Below are positions 18,031 to 25,981 of a stretch of 64,000 bases of DNA, one piece after another. Below the pieces are notes generated by a model. It was not told the DNA's origin. It did not search any database and saw only the letters and a program-made list of their open reading frames with translations. The position numbers and the translations under genes are program-made. Source of the stretch: DSXH01 sp020724325 (GTDB taxonomy: Bacteria > Bacteroidota > Ignavibacteria > Ignavibacteriales > Melioribacteraceae); the NCBI GenBank assembly GCA_040756515.1, contig JBFLYW010000004.1, positions 105,839 to 169,838 on the forward strand, in the 5' to 3' direction. Numbering within the stretch: the stretch's first letter is position 1; every line of letters starts with the position of its first letter.

Positions 18031-19251
18031 TTAGATTTGCCACTCGATTTCGAACCACCATTTTTCAATCATCTCCGGGTCGAGTTTAACAATTCCTTCT
18101 AATGTTACTCCCGCCGGTGGAGGATAATAAGCAGAAATTTTATTAAAGATAACCGTTCGCAGCATCTCCGATGATCTCGGGATTAAAGCCAATAGTGTGA
18201 GCATATCGCTTTCGGCTGCAATAGAAATTATTTTTTGGATTGATGAATCTCCACCAAATTCATAATCCAGGCTTCTTATTTCATCTTTTAATTCATCCGG
18301 GGCATCAATCCTGTGAGGCGTTCCCGAATGAAAATTTGGGCGTATTTCACACGTATAACCCTCGTCAACAAAAAATACCCTTCCCTTCTCTTCAATTTCC
18401 AGATAACCGTATTCAACTTTCACAGATGTAATAGAGTTATCATCTATAGTTATGGCAATAGTTCCGCCTCTATTATGAATAACTGAATTGTCAATTTCAA
18501 TAGCAAGGTATGGCAACAGATTATTATTAATAATTCTTATAGAACCTTTTACAAGCTTAATTCTGTTCCCCTTATCCTTTGCTTTATTTAGAATTAAGAA
18601 TGAATTAGCATCTACTTCAATTCTGCAGGTGTTTGGAACGTAGATAACAGCTTTGGAATCATTTTCGGTAACAAGACTTTCATTTTCTTCCCATCGTTCC
18701 GATGCCCGGATCTGTCCGTTTATTAGAACATTACCTGTTATTGTTCTAACTTTCCAGGGAGAATTAATAAGTGAAAAATCATATACAAAATATCCGACTG
18801 CAAAGAGGACGAGCGGCAATAAAGTTAAGATTGTTTTCTTTGGGTCCAATCCTAATCTTGGAGATAAAGGAGCCGAAATTTTTGTTGTGAAGATAGATTT
18901 TGTTACACGGCTTTTTCTGAATACACCGCGGGAATTCTTTAATATTTTTTCCTGTTTTGCCTGTTCACGTTTTAATTTTTTGATGTTGACTTTTGGTTTA
19001 GATTCTTCCTCACGCTGCTCTGATTCGGCTATCTTTAATAACTCCTCTGTAAGCTGTTCAATCAAATTATCCGGAGGATCAATTGTGTAAGGTAAGCTTT
19101 TAAGCTTTTCGAAAAACTTCTTAATCTTCTTGTATTCTGCAAAGCAGTTATTACACGATTTTAAGTGAGTTTCAATTTCCTTTTTGTAATTCTCTTCTAA
19201 AAGTTCATCCACAAAATCGTGTAAACTTATTTTTATCTCTTCGCAGTTCAT
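18031..19251 (-). CDS. Anti-sigma factor: zf-HC2 plus FecR-like domain
   Basis: A 406-residue membrane protein. The N-terminus has the zinc-binding anti-sigma signature (HLKSCNNC, H-x3-C-x2-C, about residues 29-36). A basic linker and one transmembrane helix follow (about 140-160, ILTLLPLVLFAVGYFVY). The periplasmic part has a FecR-like domain (VRTITGNVLINGQ...LVKGSIRI, about 165-310) and a helical tail. The domain order fits a cytoplasmic sigma-binding finger and a periplasmic sensor. Its start overlaps the stop of the ECF sigma gene by 4 bp (ATGA), so the pair is translationally coupled. Confidence 0.88.
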   Translation of the reverse strand: MNCEEIKISLHDFVDELLEENYKKEIETHLKSCNNCFAEYKKIKKFFEKLKSLPYTIDPPDNLIEQLTEELLKIAESEQREEESKPKVNIKKLKREQAKQEKILKNSRGVFRKSRVTKSIFTTKISAPLSPRLGLDPKKTILTLLPLVLFAVGYFVYDFSLINSPWKVRTITGNVLINGQIRASERWEENESLVTENDSKAVIYVPNTCRIEVDANSFLILNKAKDKGNRIKLVKGSIRIINNNLLPYLAIEIDNSVIHNRGGTIAITIDDNSITSVKVEYGYLEIEEKGRVFFVDEGYTCEIRPNFHSGTPHRIDAPDELKDEIRSLDYEFGGDSSIQKIISIAAESDMLTLLALIPRSSEMLRTVIFNKISAYYPPPAGVTLEGIVKLDPEMIEKWWFEIEWQI

Positions 19252-19757
19252 AAACCAAGGTTTATTATAAGTTGTTTGCGTATGTCAAGCAATTTGGATT
19301 TAATCTCGTCCTCCGTTAGATTTTCCAAAAAATCTTTCATCTCATCGTAATCATAACCTTCGATATCGTGAAGCACAAAAATAATGCGGTCTTCATTTGG
19401 CAGATTCATTATCATATTCTCAATTCTCTCGTTATCATGCACATACATAGTTTTACTCTTAATAGGATTTAGTGAAGCGCCGGAATTCATAAGCTCCTTT
19501 AAGACTAACTTTATTGTTATATTTTTCAGCCAAAGCATAAACGACTTTTTAGGATCGAATGCTTTGATATTTTCCCACACAATAAGAAAAGTCCTCAGCG
19601 TAATTTGTTGAGCTTTATCATAATCCGGATAGAGCCGGTATGCAACAGTAAAGACATTTCTCAAATTGATTTTGCATAGATCAAAGAATGCATTCTTTCT
19701 GCCGGCTTGCGAAAGTTCTATCAGATATGTAACGTAATTTGTGTTTTCGTTTTCCAA
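19248..19757 (-). CDS. ECF-family RNA polymerase sigma factor
   Basis: A 169-residue ECF sigma factor. Region 2 is visible as AFFDLCKINLRNVFTVAYRLYPDYDKAQQITLRTFLIVWENIKAF (about 23-67), with the -10-melting helix in its second half. Region 4 covers about 115-165 (NLPNEDRIIFVLHDIEGYDYDEM...). It is divergent from well-studied groups. It lies between a small membrane protein gene (11 bp upstream) and its cognate anti-sigma factor (4-bp overlap), forming one leftward operon. The likely signal is envelope-related, inferred only from the anti-sigma topology. Confidence 0.85.
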   Translation of the reverse strand: MENENTNYVTYLIELSQAGRKNAFFDLCKINLRNVFTVAYRLYPDYDKAQQITLRTFLIVWENIKAFDPKKSFMLWLKNITIKLVLKELMNSGASLNPIKSKTMYVHDNERIENMIMNLPNEDRIIFVLHDIEGYDYDEMKDFLENLTEDEIKSKLLDIRKQLIINLGL

Positions 19758-19768
19758 TTGAAATAGTG

Positions 19769-20152
19769 CTAATTAGTTATTGTAAATCTAATTCCGTTCT
19801 GATTGGCTCTTGCTGTTACTCTAACTACAGTTCTGCCGTTGCGCCCGATTTCTTTTCCTGTAGCAGTAAAATCAACTCTTGCAGCTCTAACAGAAGCGCT
19901 GAAATTACCGGCAGCAGTAGTTCTAAACTGACGCGGCAGCGTAAACCTTATATATGTTCCTCCTCCGCCACCTTGAGCAGCCGGCTTTTTATAATGCTGC
20001 TGCGCTAATAATCCAAGGTCATTTAATGTACTTATTAACTGATCCCGGTTGCTGGTTTCGTAATAGTTACGCATAATGATTAATCCGGAATATACCGCCA
20101 ATCCAACCGTAATTAAACCAACAACTATCAATAATAATTGCTGAGAACCCAT
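19769..20152 (-). CDS. Membrane-anchored protein, pilin-like N-terminus
   Basis: A 127-residue protein, first gene of the ECF sigma operon. One long N-terminal hydrophobic helix (about 4-27, LLLIVVGLITVGLAVYSGLII) leads into RNYYETSNRDQLISTLNDLG, which resembles pilin-type amphipathic helices. There is no prepilin peptidase motif (G/FTLxE) before it. A glycine run (QGGGGGTYI) links to a beta-rich C-terminal half. I cannot name a family. Cotranscription with the sigma/anti-sigma pair suggests it takes part in, or is sensed by, the envelope response. Confidence 0.65.
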   Translation of the reverse strand: MGSQQLLLIVVGLITVGLAVYSGLIIMRNYYETSNRDQLISTLNDLGLLAQQHYKKPAAQGGGGGTYIRFTLPRQFRTTAAGNFSASVRAARVDFTATGKEIGRNGRTVVRVTARANQNGIRFTITN

Positions 20153-20357
20153 ATTTTTTTCCGATACTTATTTAGTAATGCAGAAAAAGTTTTTTCAAAA
20201 TATTCCGTTGTTATGATAAAGATAAATAACTTTTCCTTCAAGAAAAAAGTTGGAGTTCAATTGTATGTTGAATAAAATATTTGCAATAGATTAATTTGTT
20301 TTTATTAGATTACTTATAAACAATTAAACGGCGTAAAGAAAATATGAAAGGGAAAAC

Positions 20358-20819
20358 ATGAATAATAACTTAAACCGTTTTTGCGAACATCTGAAAAAAT
20401 TGCAGCCGGATACTAAACCAATGTGGGGAATTATGAGTCCCCAGCATATGATAGAACATTTAATTCTTGCAGTAAGAGTAAGTAACAACAAAGTAAAAGT
20501 AGAGTGTTTTAATCCGCCCGAAAAAATTCCCGCATTAAAAAGATTCTTGTTGAGCGAACGTCCGCTTCCCAAAAATTTTGTAAATCCTTTAATAGGCGAA
20601 GGACTTATTCCTCTTCAATTTAACAGTCTTGAAGAAGCAATTGCTAATCTTAATCTCGAAATTTTGGATTACTATACTTTTTTTGCAGAAAATTCCGATG
20701 CTTTGCTTATAAACCCAACATTTGGCGAATTAAACAAAGATGAGTGGCAATTATTTCATAAAAAGCACTTTATACACCACCTGGCACAATTTGGAATAAT
20801 TGTGGATAAGGAAAAGTAA
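20358..20819 (+). CDS. DUF1569/DinB-like helical protein
   Basis: A 153-residue protein resembling the DUF1569 branch of the DinB/YfiT four-helix-bundle superfamily. MSPQHMIEHL (about 26-35) and HKKHFIHHLAQFG (about 133-145) supply the histidines that bind metal in this fold. Some superfamily members are thiol transferases, but the activity here is unknown. AAAGGGAAAAC precedes the ATG. The gene is isolated, with repeat-bearing spacers on its right. Confidence 0.75.
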   Translation: MNNNLNRFCEHLKKLQPDTKPMWGIMSPQHMIEHLILAVRVSNNKVKVECFNPPEKIPALKRFLLSERPLPKNFVNPLIGEGLIPLQFNSLEEAIANLNLEILDYYTFFAENSDALLINPTFGELNKDEWQLFHKKHFIHHLAQFGIIVDKEK

Positions 20820-21031
20820 AATTTTTCAGGAAGTAATAAATTTCCCCGGTTCTAAAATTAATTTCACAAATTTTTGTTGCATCTATTCCGATTGCTAAGA
20901 CCATTTAAAAATATCAGCTATCGATCGATTTCTTTGCATCAGTTATCTCGCTTGTAATTACGGCATTTTATTATACAATCTTCCAGAAACAGATTAAAAT
21001 GAATTGGAGCTGATTTATAGGTTTGTTTAAT

Positions 21032-21098
21032 TCCGCCAGCAAACGGCGGACAAGTCCGCCAGTAACCGGCGGACACGTCCACTGACAAACAGCGGGCA
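21032..21098. repeat. Short GC-rich hairpin repeats
   Basis: Three degenerate copies of CCGCCAGyAAmCGGCGGACA follow one another (21032, 21056 and a decayed copy near 21080). Each is a small hairpin (CCGCC / GGCGG). They form a GC-rich island in an A+T-rich spacer (20820-21173) that otherwise shows nothing. Confidence 0.7.
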
Positions 21099-21173
21099 GT
21101 TCTCTTTTATCAGTTATATTTGTGAGCGATTTAATTATTTAGGAAGTTTCGTATAACAATTATAGGAATTGAA

Positions 21174-21989
21174 TTGAAGAACCGCGTAGTTCTTATAACC
21201 GGCGCAACAGATGGAATCGGAAAACAAACCGCTCTTGATCTGGCGGCTAAAGGATTCCACGTAATTATTCACGGCAGAACAATAGAAAAAGCAGAGGCGG
21301 CGCTTAGCGCGATAAAATCTCTTACCAGAAGTGATTCGCTATCCTCTGTCTATGCAGACCTTTCTTCATTAAGTCAAACACGTAAACTTGCCGAAAATAT
21401 ATTATCAAATTATAACAAGCTGGATATTCTTATTAATAACGCCGGTATTTATATGAAGGAGCTGCAATATTCCAAGGATGGTTACGAAATGACGCTGGCA
21501 GTCAACTACTTATCACATTTTTTATTAACAAATCTTCTTTTAGATTTATTAATGAAGAGTGAAGACGGCAGAATTGTTAATGTAAGCTCTATAGCACATC
21601 AAAATGCAAAACTGGATTGGAATAATTTGAACTGCGAGAAATCATTTAGCGGATATGGCGCATATTCATTTTCTAAACTTGCAAACGTCCTCTTCTCTAA
21701 CGAACTTGCAAACCGAATAAAGCAAACAAACCTAAAATCCAACTCGCTTCACCCCGGTGTTATAACTACAAAACTGTTGAAGGCGGGGTTTAATATGTCT
21801 GGCGATTCGGTTAAGAAAGGTGCTGAAACATCTCTATTTCTCGCTTCATCAGATGAAGCCGCTAACTTAAACGGAGAATATCTAATAGATTGCAAAATTG
21901 CTAAACCTCATAGCTCTGCAAAAGAATATGAAGTGTTAAAAAAGTTCTGGCAGATTAGCGAGGAAATGACGGGGCTGTACCAAAAGTAA
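21174..21989 (+). CDS. Short-chain dehydrogenase/reductase (SDR)
   Basis: A 271-residue classical-type SDR of the retinol-dehydrogenase/WW-oxidoreductase-like group. Visible motifs are TGATDGIG (cofactor binding, residues 8-15), INNAG (about 87-91), the catalytic Ser in NVSSIAH, and YSFSK (catalytic Tyr and Lys). LHPGV follows the active site, as is usual. The substrate is unknown. The frame opens with TTG (AGGAATTGAATTG), with no in-frame ATG before the Rossmann strand. It stands alone; a tandem repeat array begins 7 bp after the stop. Confidence 0.88.
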   Translation: MKNRVVLITGATDGIGKQTALDLAAKGFHVIIHGRTIEKAEAALSAIKSLTRSDSLSSVYADLSSLSQTRKLAENILSNYNKLDILINNAGIYMKELQYSKDGYEMTLAVNYLSHFLLTNLLLDLLMKSEDGRIVNVSSIAHQNAKLDWNNLNCEKSFSGYGAYSFSKLANVLFSNELANRIKQTNLKSNSLHPGVITTKLLKAGFNMSGDSVKKGAETSLFLASSDEAANLNGEYLIDCKIAKPHSSAKEYEVLKKFWQISEEMTGLYQK

Positions 21990-21995
21990 TTCTAA

Positions 21996-22295
21996 TAGCA
22001 CACAGATCAAACTGATAAAGGCAGATTAAGAAAATCAGTTCCAATCTGTTTTAATCAGTTAAATCTGTGTGCCATTTACTTTCTTGATAGCACACAGATC
22101 GAACAGATTAAACTGATAAAAGCAGATTAAGAAAATCAGTTCCAATCTGTTTTCATCTGTTAAATCTGTGTGCCATTTACTTTCTTGATAGCACACAGAT
22201 CGAACAGATTAAACTGATAAAAGCAGATTAAGAAAATCAGTTCCAATCTGTTTTATCTGTTAAATCTGTGTGCCATTTACTCTCTTGATAGCACT
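21996..22295. repeat. Three ~100-bp tandem palindromic repeats
   Basis: Three tandem units start near 21996, 22086 and 22187 with a period of about 100 bp; the first is slightly shorter. Each runs from GCACACAGATC to ATCTGTGTGCC, so its ends are inverted complements and the whole unit can fold into a long imperfect hairpin. Inner blocks (ACAGATT, AATCAG, AATCTGT) add to the pairing. No ORF or spacer variation is present, so it is not a CRISPR. A relative lies at 35270-35402. The rest of the spacer to 22438 shows no gene. Confidence 0.9.
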
Positions 22296-22438
22296 CAGAA
22301 TATTATAATCTAGTCAAGCTGTTTTTAAAAGTATAGTTTTAACCGATTGAACAGATTCAAACTGACCTTCTTGCGGCGGATAAGTTTTTTTGATTCATTG
22401 CTTTCGATACAGCAGCAATAATCTTTTATTGAGAACTT

Positions 22439-23086
22439 TTAAAATAGAACTCCAAGGTTAAGAGAAAGATCAAAGCCGCTGTAATTTTCTCTTGTTCCAA
22501 CCGGTTCTTTAAAATCAGCTCCTATGTTATATCCGGCAATTAATCCGAGACGCATCCAGCTGCTTAAAAAAGCATCTATTCCGACACCAACTTTAGAACC
22601 CAAAACAGACTGCACTTTTGTTTCTGAACCGACTTTTGCGCCAAGAAAAATCTTATTAGAAGAAGAATGACCTACATGAGCTCCAACAAGAGCAACAACA
22701 AACGGTCTTACATTTTCTGCAAGTGCGGCAAATGTTGGGTAATACCTTGCGCCGGCTAAAACCGGAATAACTGTAGCTGCTTTCTGTTCTATACCCGCCA
22801 TGCTTACACCATTAAAAACTTCTGCATTAAGAATTCCTGCATTCAATTCAAGCGCAAATTCCTCAGTAACCCAGTAGTTATAATAGATGCTTCCCATAAG
22901 ATTCGATTCAGCATTTACAGCAACAGTAAGAACCGTAGCTTCCTGCTGATTAAGCATTCCCGCTCCAAATCCAATGCTATGCTTTCCTTTTAACGGCATA
23001 AAACTGCAAGAAGAAGTTTTTTCTTGAGCAGTTAGAAAATTTGTGCTTAACAATAATACAGCGAGAAAGGAAACAGCTTTTTTCAT
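22439..23086 (-). CDS. Outer-membrane beta-barrel protein
   Basis: A 215-residue secreted protein with a signal peptide (AVSFLAVLLLSTNFLTAQE). Alternating-hydrophobicity strands rich in Gly and aromatics follow, ending in LNLGVLF with the C-terminal Phe typical of outer-membrane barrels. It resembles small OmpA/OprF-like or outer_membrane_beta-barrel-fold proteins of Bacteroidota. No substrate or enzymatic motif is visible. GAGGGGGCTTT stands before the ATG. Confidence 0.7.
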   Translation of the reverse strand: MKKAVSFLAVLLLSTNFLTAQEKTSSCSFMPLKGKHSIGFGAGMLNQQEATVLTVAVNAESNLMGSIYYNYWVTEEFALELNAGILNAEVFNGVSMAGIEQKAATVIPVLAGARYYPTFAALAENVRPFVVALVGAHVGHSSSNKIFLGAKVGSETKVQSVLGSKVGVGIDAFLSSWMRLGLIAGYNIGADFKEPVGTRENYSGFDLSLNLGVLF

Positions 23087-23184
23087 AAAGCCCCCTCTTG
23101 TTTATTAATTTTATTTTAAAATTGTGTGCCGGCAATATCAAAATTGTTTTTGAATAAATCAACCGGCGGAGCCTGTTCTGCTAA

Positions 23185-23637
23185 TTATTTTGCTTCGCTC
23201 TTTTCGGCTTTAAACTTGACCTCATAATTTTTTAGATAAGTGTTTTGATAAAGATTAAGAAACATTCTTACTCCGGGCGCTTTTATGGTGTAATTACCGA
23301 GACTAAGCGTATCTATCTGATAACTTTGCAAAGCGCAGTCACCAAGAAATCCATCTATAGATTTAATTGCTTCCTTCTCGGTTGCATAAGAAAGGTCAGC
23401 TTGTATTTGGTATATCCCCTCCTTTCCGGCAATAAATGTTGTGCGGCTGGTTTTAGTCTGGTAAAAAACACATTTCATATCGGGGTTGCTTAGGTCCTGA
23501 TGAACCGGTTTGCCATATGTTCTAATAACATAATTAACATCCTTGCCTATCATCTGGCAATATTTAACATTTTGTGCAAAAAGAGAGGATAGAACTGCAG
23601 CAGAGAGTATCATCAAAAAAAATATTTTTGTTATCAT
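23185..23637 (-). CDS. Hypothetical secreted protein
   Basis: A 150-residue protein not assigned to a family. I start at 23637, where GGGAGAAAATC precedes the ATG and a signal peptide begins (MITKIFFLMILSAAVLSSLFAQN), not at the longer frame start 23661. The mature part contains three Cys and a mixed alpha/beta pattern (YGKPVHQDLSNPDMKCVFY). It follows a long spacer and precedes the barrel gene on the same strand, 98 bp away, so the two may be cotranscribed. Confidence 0.6.
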   Translation of the reverse strand: MITKIFFLMILSAAVLSSLFAQNVKYCQMIGKDVNYVIRTYGKPVHQDLSNPDMKCVFYQTKTSRTTFIAGKEGIYQIQADLSYATEKEAIKSIDGFLGDCALQSYQIDTLSLGNYTIKAPGVRMFLNLYQNTYLKNYEVKFKAEKSEAK

Positions 23638-23847
23638 GATTTTCTCCCGGTTATAATCCACGGAATAATCTATTTCTGAGAATCGGTGTTCGAAGTAAAG
23701 TATTCAACTAAGGATAAATAGCAGAGAACTGAAAATCAGCAGAATATAATTTGCTGTGCCGTGTCATAAACTTCTCCTATGAAGCAAATAAAACCGGCTT
23801 TTGTGTAACCAATCTTACAATAATTTCAGGATATTTTCAATTGTATC

Positions 23848-25671
23848 CTAAATTTCGATTCTTGTAATTACACCGTGGAGTTTCTGGTAAGGCAAATTTA
23901 GGAATTGAACAAAATTAGAAGAGACTCTTTTAATGAATGCAAAGATTTTCAGCCATGGATTCTTAGTTTGAATATCATCCGCGCCATAAAACATTACTTT
24001 TGAATCGATATCAATTTCTTTTAATATATTCATTATATCAAGCTTTTCCATATATCCAACTTGAATTTCGAGTCCGGACAGCCCTTCGGTAATTTCCGGC
24101 ACAAATAATTTTTGGACGCCGAAAGGTTTATCGAGAGTTGCTATAGAAATAAGAATATTATGTTCGTAGATAATACTGCCTCTAATTGTAGAATGAACCA
24201 TGTAAGGGGGAATCATGTGAAGGTCTTTTGTAAAGTATAATGCTGTTCCTGGTAAAACTTTTCCGGTTTCATACAATTGGTTAAAGCTCTCTATGTAAGT
24301 ATCAATCGGCAATGATCGGAACGAGCGATAGACTGCGCGGTTGCCGGAAATCCAGATCTTTATTGTAAGGAACGGAATTGCAGCCATTACTATAGACCAA
24401 TAACCGCCGTGCGGAATTTTTGTAAAGACTGCTAATAGGAACAACAGGTTTACCAGCAGATTTATTCCAGATATTATTACTTTTACTTTGCTGCTCTGCT
24501 TAGCAAAAATAGCGAGCATTAAAATTGAACTCATCATCATTGTTCCGGTTACAGCAAGACCGTATGCAGCGGCAAGGTTTGTTGATGCCCGGAATATCAA
24601 TATCATGAAAATTACAGCGATTAATAATCCCCAGTTTACAACGCTAATGTAGATTTGGGATTTAAGATGTGTAGAAGTGTATTTAACTTTTATCAAGGGA
24701 AAGATATGAGTTCTTATTCCCTGGTAAATAAGTGAGAACATAGCGCTTATCATTGCCTGGGATGCAATTATGGTTGCGCATAATGTTAAGATTAAAAACG
24801 GAACGTATAAAAATTCTACCTGGGTTCTAACCATTTCGAAAAGAATATTTTTTTCGAATCCGTAGTTATAAGCAAAAGCGCCCTGCCCAAAATAATTTAC
24901 AACAAGGGCAAAGAAAACAAAATACCATGCGCGCCGTATAGGATCGCGCCCTAAGTGACCCATATCTGCATAAATAGCTTCGCCGCCTGTTGCACATAAA
25001 ATTACTTCGGATAAAATAATGAACGCTACAAATCCATTATCAAGCATAAAACCGACTGCATAGTGCGGGCTTATTGCCGCAATTATATTAAGGTTGCTGA
25101 TTAAAGAGACAAATCCCGATACGAACAATGATGAAAACCAGATTACCATAATCGGGCCAAAAGAGGAAGATACCTTATCTGTTCCTTTCGATTGAATAGA
25201 AAAAAGAAGAATAGTAATGCCAATAGTTATTATTATTACTGTATTCTGATGAATGTGTCCAATGCCCGGTATTAATTGCAGCCCTTCAACTGCGGAAAGA
25301 ATGCTTATTGCCGGAGTAATTACACCATCGCCCATTAATAATGAAACTCCAAGGAAACCCAGAAAAGCAACAACGGCTACAGACCTTCCTTTCTTTAAGT
25401 AACTGTTTAATATTTCCTTTAAAACAATTATTCCGCCCTCGCCTTTTTGACTAAGACTCATTGCAAGAATTGCATACTGAACTGTAACAAGTGTTACGAG
25501 GGTCCAGAATACCAACGATAAAATTCCGAGAATATTTTCCTTGGTTGCCGGCGTTACAAGAAATATTACTGTAAGTGTATAAATAGGACTGGTGCCAATA
25601 TCACCAAAGACCAAGCCCATAGCTTTAATAATTTCTCTTAGATTGAAAGGCGTTGAATCTTTAAATGTCAT
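23848..25671 (-). CDS. kup: Kup-family potassium uptake protein
   Basis: A 607-residue KUP/HAK potassium transporter, close to the family's usual length. The N-terminus shows the hallmark ALGVVFGDIGTSP-type motif (AMGLVFGDIGTSPIYTL). About twelve hydrophobic segments follow to residue ~440, including GGEAIYADMGHLGR and AYGLAVTGTMM. The ~160-residue C-terminal cytoplasmic region matches Kup proteins. It imports K+ across the inner membrane, probably with protons. A 40-residue single-helix protein lies 40 bp upstream on the same strand and the phosphate transporter further upstream, so an ion-transport operon is plausible. Confidence 0.95.
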   Translation of the reverse strand: MTFKDSTPFNLREIIKAMGLVFGDIGTSPIYTLTVIFLVTPATKENILGILSLVFWTLVTLVTVQYAILAMSLSQKGEGGIIVLKEILNSYLKKGRSVAVVAFLGFLGVSLLMGDGVITPAISILSAVEGLQLIPGIGHIHQNTVIIITIGITILLFSIQSKGTDKVSSSFGPIMVIWFSSLFVSGFVSLISNLNIIAAISPHYAVGFMLDNGFVAFIILSEVILCATGGEAIYADMGHLGRDPIRRAWYFVFFALVVNYFGQGAFAYNYGFEKNILFEMVRTQVEFLYVPFLILTLCATIIASQAMISAMFSLIYQGIRTHIFPLIKVKYTSTHLKSQIYISVVNWGLLIAVIFMILIFRASTNLAAAYGLAVTGTMMMSSILMLAIFAKQSSKVKVIISGINLLVNLLFLLAVFTKIPHGGYWSIVMAAIPFLTIKIWISGNRAVYRSFRSLPIDTYIESFNQLYETGKVLPGTALYFTKDLHMIPPYMVHSTIRGSIIYEHNILISIATLDKPFGVQKLFVPEITEGLSGLEIQVGYMEKLDIMNILKEIDIDSKVMFYGADDIQTKNPWLKIFAFIKRVSSNFVQFLNLPYQKLHGVITRIEI

Positions 25672-25711
25672 TTTTTAGTGGACTGTTGTTATTAGCCATT
25701 CCGGTTAAATT

Positions 25712-25834
25712 TTATCCGAAAAGAAGCGTGTAGAAAAGATAACCAAGACTTATTGCTACGGCTAACCCAAGAAGTGTGATTAATAGGTAAAAGAAAGAAT
25801 TACTTATTTTGCTTTGTTTTTGTGGTGTTTCCAT
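25712..25834 (-). CDS. 40-residue single-span membrane peptide
   Basis: A minus-strand ATG opens a 40-codon frame: a polar start (METPQKQSKISNS) and then one hydrophobic helix (FFYLLITLLGLAVAISLGYLFY) and LLFG. It fills the gap between the Pit-DUF47 gene and kup. Tiny single-helix subunits accompany several K+ transporters (KdpF is the classic case), so an accessory role is possible, but there is no sequence match to KdpF that I can claim. The ribosome-binding site is weak, so translation is unproven. Confidence 0.45.
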   Translation of the reverse strand: METPQKQSKISNSFFYLLITLLGLAVAISLGYLFYTLLFG

Positions 25835-25981
25835 TGTGCCCGTACTCTCTGAAATTTTTACAATCGAAAATAAGGAAAAGAAATAAATAATATTCTATCA
25901 ATTTTTGAGAGCGATATTGAAAAATTGCATCCAATCCGGGCATTTCTCATCATGAAAACAAAGTAAGTTTTATAAAAGAAC

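Noticed and set aside
21996..22295. Possible CRISPR array
   Set aside because: Units are ~100 bp and contiguous, with no short repeat/unique spacer alternation and no cas genes.
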